This document shows positions 41,143-43,158 of a stretch of 43,158 nucleotides of DNA, one piece after another (the first letter of the stretch is position 1; each line of letters starts with the position of its first letter). The notes under the pieces are model-generated. The model searched no databases. It saw nothing but the letters and a program-made list of their open reading frames with translations, and was not told the DNA's origin. Both the position numbers and the translations under genes were made by a program. The stretch comes from JBCDBH01 sp039184055 (GTDB lineage Bacteria; Acidobacteriota; Thermoanaerobaculia; Multivoradales; J023), in contig JBCDBH010000004.1 in assembly GCA_039184055.1 (NCBI GenBank), positions 1-43,158 on the forward strand. The letters are read 5' to 3'.

Positions 41143-42732
41143 ATGGCCGAACCGGGACTCTACGAACAGCTCCTCCGTCGGGCGCGGTTGTCCGCGACCA
41201 AGCCTCCTCATCCCTCGGCCGCGGTGGTTCCGTGGCGACGTATCGACGACACCGTCGAAGTCTATTGGGTTCGACGCAACCCGACTCTCCGATTCATGGG
41301 CGGCTGGTGGGCCTTCCCCGGTGGTGGTCTCGATCGGGGTGACGCGGCTCGCCCGATCACCGGCATGCCGACCGGCGTCGACGACGAGAGTCTTCATCCG
41401 CCGTCACCCGAGCGTTCCGATACGACGATGACGGATCCAGATCTCGTACCCGGTCTGCTCGCCTGCGCCGCTCGAGAGCTTTTCGAGGAAGTCGGCCTGC
41501 TCCTCGACCCGCGTTCGATCCACGCTCATCCTCACCATGACGAGCCCCATCAGCTGCGTGCCGCGCGACTCCAGCTCGAAGCGGGCAAGAAGACGTTTGG
41601 CGACCTGCTCATCGAACGCGGTTGGTCGCTGACCGCCGACGAGCTCGTCTTCGCCGGCCGCTGGCTGACCCCGCCGTTCGCACCTCGGCGCTTCGACAAT
41701 CGATTCTTCCTGCTCGAATGGCCGCTCGACCGCGCCGTGCAACCCGCTGTCGACGGTGGTGAATTGGTCGAGGGCGAATGGATCCGACCGACCGACGCCA
41801 TCGACCGCTGGCATCGTGGCGACGTCACCACCGCGCCACCGATCCTGCACATTCTACGAGTCTTGGCCTCGGATGGCCCAGAAGCCGGTCTGGCTCGACT
41901 CCGCGACACGCGTGACGCCAACCTCGGCACCTTCCGCCACATCGAATTTCGCCCGGGCATCCTGACATTCCCGCTGATCACGCCCACCCTGCCACCGGCG
42001 GTCGGCACGAATTGCTACGTGGTCGGTACCGAGCATGCGGTCGTAGTGGATCCCGCGTGCGCCGACGCAGACGAAGCCCTTCGACTCACCGAGGCGCTCG
42101 AAGAAGCGGCTCACCGTGGCCACACGGTCAAAGCGATCTGGTTGACCCACCACCACCCCGACCATATTGGCGGCGTCGAGCACCTGCGCGAGCGTCTCGA
42201 GCTACCCGTGCTCGCGCACCGAGAAAGCGAACCGGCTCTCCTTCGCCAGGGCATTCGACTCGACGCTCATCTCGAAGACGGCTCTCGTCACGATGTCGGC
42301 GCTGGCCATCTGCGGGTCGTGCACACACCCGGGCATGCCCGTGGCCATCTGGCGTTCTTTCACGAACCGACAAAGAGCTTGCTGTGTGGTGACCTGGCGT
42401 CGACTCTGTCGACCATCGTGATCGATCCACCCGAAGGCGATATGGATGCCTATCTCCACTCGCTGGAACACGCCGCGTCGCTCGGACCCGAGGTCTTGAT
42501 GCCGGCGCACGGTCCGATCGTTCTCGGCGCCACGCATCGTCTGCGCACCCTTCGCGCGCATCGACTCGACCGCGAAGCCAAGATTCTCGAGGCGTTCCGC
42601 GCCGGTGCCACCACCGCTGAGGCGATGGTCGCCACGGTCTATGACGACGTTCCCAGTCCGCTCCACGGCGTGGCGCTACGGCAGATCGAGGCGCACCTCG
42701 ACCGTCTCAAACGACTTGGAGAGCTCGCCTAG
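41143..42732 (+). CDS. Nudix hydrolase fused to metallo-beta-lactamase-fold hydrolase
   Basis: 529 residues. The N-terminal part (about 20-245) is Nudix: WWAFPGGGLDRGD, then an insertion of about 45 residues, then the core REx2EExG at 111-118 (RELFEEVG). The insertion splits the usual Nudix box, as in NUDT19/RNU8-type CoA diphosphatases. The C-terminal part (about 265-529) is a metallo-beta-lactamase fold with THHHPDHIGG at 335-344, HTPGHARGH, LLCGDLAS and MPAHGP, closest in pattern to LACTB2-like proteins, with a winged-helix tail. Both active sites look intact. Substrate unknown; nucleotide-linked acyl compounds are plausible. The 3' end overlaps the convergent gene by 26 bp. Confidence 0.9.
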   Translation: MAEPGLYEQLLRRARLSATKPPHPSAAVVPWRRIDDTVEVYWVRRNPTLRFMGGWWAFPGGGLDRGDAARPITGMPTGVDDESLHPPSPERSDTTMTDPDLVPGLLACAARELFEEVGLLLDPRSIHAHPHHDEPHQLRAARLQLEAGKKTFGDLLIERGWSLTADELVFAGRWLTPPFAPRRFDNRFFLLEWPLDRAVQPAVDGGELVEGEWIRPTDAIDRWHRGDVTTAPPILHILRVLASDGPEAGLARLRDTRDANLGTFRHIEFRPGILTFPLITPTLPPAVGTNCYVVGTEHAVVVDPACADADEALRLTEALEEAAHRGHTVKAIWLTHHHPDHIGGVEHLRERLELPVLAHRESEPALLRQGIRLDAHLEDGSRHDVGAGHLRVVHTPGHARGHLAFFHEPTKSLLCGDLASTLSTIVIDPPEGDMDAYLHSLEHAASLGPEVLMPAHGPIVLGATHRLRTLRAHRLDREAKILEAFRAGATTAEAMVATVYDDVPSPLHGVALRQIEAHLDRLKRLGELA

Positions 42733-43158
42733 ACGGCACCGGGGCGATCGGCAGACCGCGTATCACCTGGCCTTCGAGCGCGGAAAGTTTGATCTGACTG
42801 GTCGCGAGCCGTGTCGGCAAGGCGCCATCGGGATCGTCGAGCACGACGCGGATGTAGTTGTCGGTGAGACCCGCGCGAGCGTGTGAGGCGTTCGCTTTCG
42901 CGTCGTCCCACACCACCGCCATCGTCTCACCGAGAAATTTCGCCGCGAAATCACGCTCGCCACGTTCCGCCACGGCGCGCATCTCCGCGCACCGTGCCCG
43001 CCGGTCAGCGTGTGGAACCTTGTCCGGGAGATCCACGGCTCGCGTTCCCGGACGTTCCGAGTAGGTGAACACGTGCGTCCGGGCAAACCCGATCGCATCG
43101 ACAAACGCCAGGCTGGCGGCGAACTCCTCGTCGGTCTCACCCGGGAAGCCGACGATGA
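42707..43158 (-). CDS. MiaB/MtaB-type tRNA methylthiotransferase, C-terminal part (5' end outside window)
   Basis: The frame is open to the window edge; 149 residues are visible. IVGFPGETDEEF is the conserved radical-SAM methylthiotransferase motif, and VFTYSERPGTRA with the following RRARCAEM pattern is typical of MiaB relatives, most like MtaB, which methylthiolates t6A37 in tRNA. The tail DNYIRVV is a TRAM-like strand. The iron-sulphur Cys motif lies outside, so MtaB, MiaB and RimO cannot be fully separated. The stop lies within the end of the convergent Nudix-lactamase gene. Confidence 0.85.
   Translation of the reverse strand, partial: IVGFPGETDEEFAASLAFVDAIGFARTHVFTYSERPGTRAVDLPDKVPHADRRARCAEMRAVAERGERDFAAKFLGETMAVVWDDAKANASHARAGLTDNYIRVVLDDPDGALPTRLATSQIKLSALEGQVIRGLPIAPVPSRRALQVV

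Overview
The window is GC-rich, tightly packed chromosomal DNA from a Gram-negative bacterium. A complete 3-deoxy-manno-octulosonate (KDO) supply operon and a lipid A acyltransferase imply a lipopolysaccharide outer membrane. The gene order tilS-ftsH-cdaA-cdaR-glmM, an NtrC-type regulator, many 4-bp start/stop overlaps and secreted Ig-like repeat proteins fit an acidobacterial lineage (possibly Thermoanaerobaculia-like). That assignment is an inference; no rRNA is present. There is no prophage, complete insertion sequence or CRISPR array.

Layout. 1-2550: the end of a sulfatase-like gene, then a convergent membrane-anchored beta-sandwich protein. 2606-8343: the envelope operon kdsB-pyrG-kdsA-kdsD-kdsC-acyltransferase, which makes KDO, activates it with CTP and acylates lipid A; its first gene may be leaderless. 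8340-9661: tatB-tatC, divergent from a carboxyl-terminal processing protease (9786-11444). 11740-13053: a secreted three-repeat protein with a good sigma70-type promoter. 13196-14823: an ECF-like sigma factor overlapping a histone-deacetylase-family gene. 14998-15196: a structured element of about 200 bp with near-perfect terminal inverted repeats; one end supplies the stop codon of an amidohydrolase. 16626-17208: rpmG, tRNA-Asp and tRNA-Val. 17374-18622: superoxide dismutase and an ArsR-type regulator. 18778-25332: tRNA-Met, tilS, ftsH, cdaA, cdaR, glmM (tRNA modification, membrane proteolysis, c-di-AMP and cell-wall precursor). 25352-29069: a 72-residue orphan protein, a sigma54 response regulator and ligA.

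The most interesting region is 29136-37858. Eight minus-strand genes are nearly all joined by 1-4 bp overlaps: SRPBCC-epimerase fusion, DUF1295 reductase-like membrane protein, FAD amine-oxidase-like protein, DUF1365, cyclopropane-fatty-acid synthase, DUF1475-like membrane protein, a second methyltransferase resembling plant coclaurine N-methyltransferases, and a second SRPBCC protein. They diverge from a CarH/LitR-type MerR regulator. That regulator keeps the W-x9-EH cap motif of B12 photoreceptors, but Tyr replaces the His that should ligate cobalt. I read this as a stress- or light-responsive lipid-modifying operon under an atypical sensor.

38059-43158: ornithine aminotransferase, a PilZ-transmembrane-AMIN protein, a divergent Nudix plus metallo-beta-lactamase fusion preceded by a repeated CTCGTAC motif, and the C-terminal end of a MiaB/MtaB-type methylthiotransferase.
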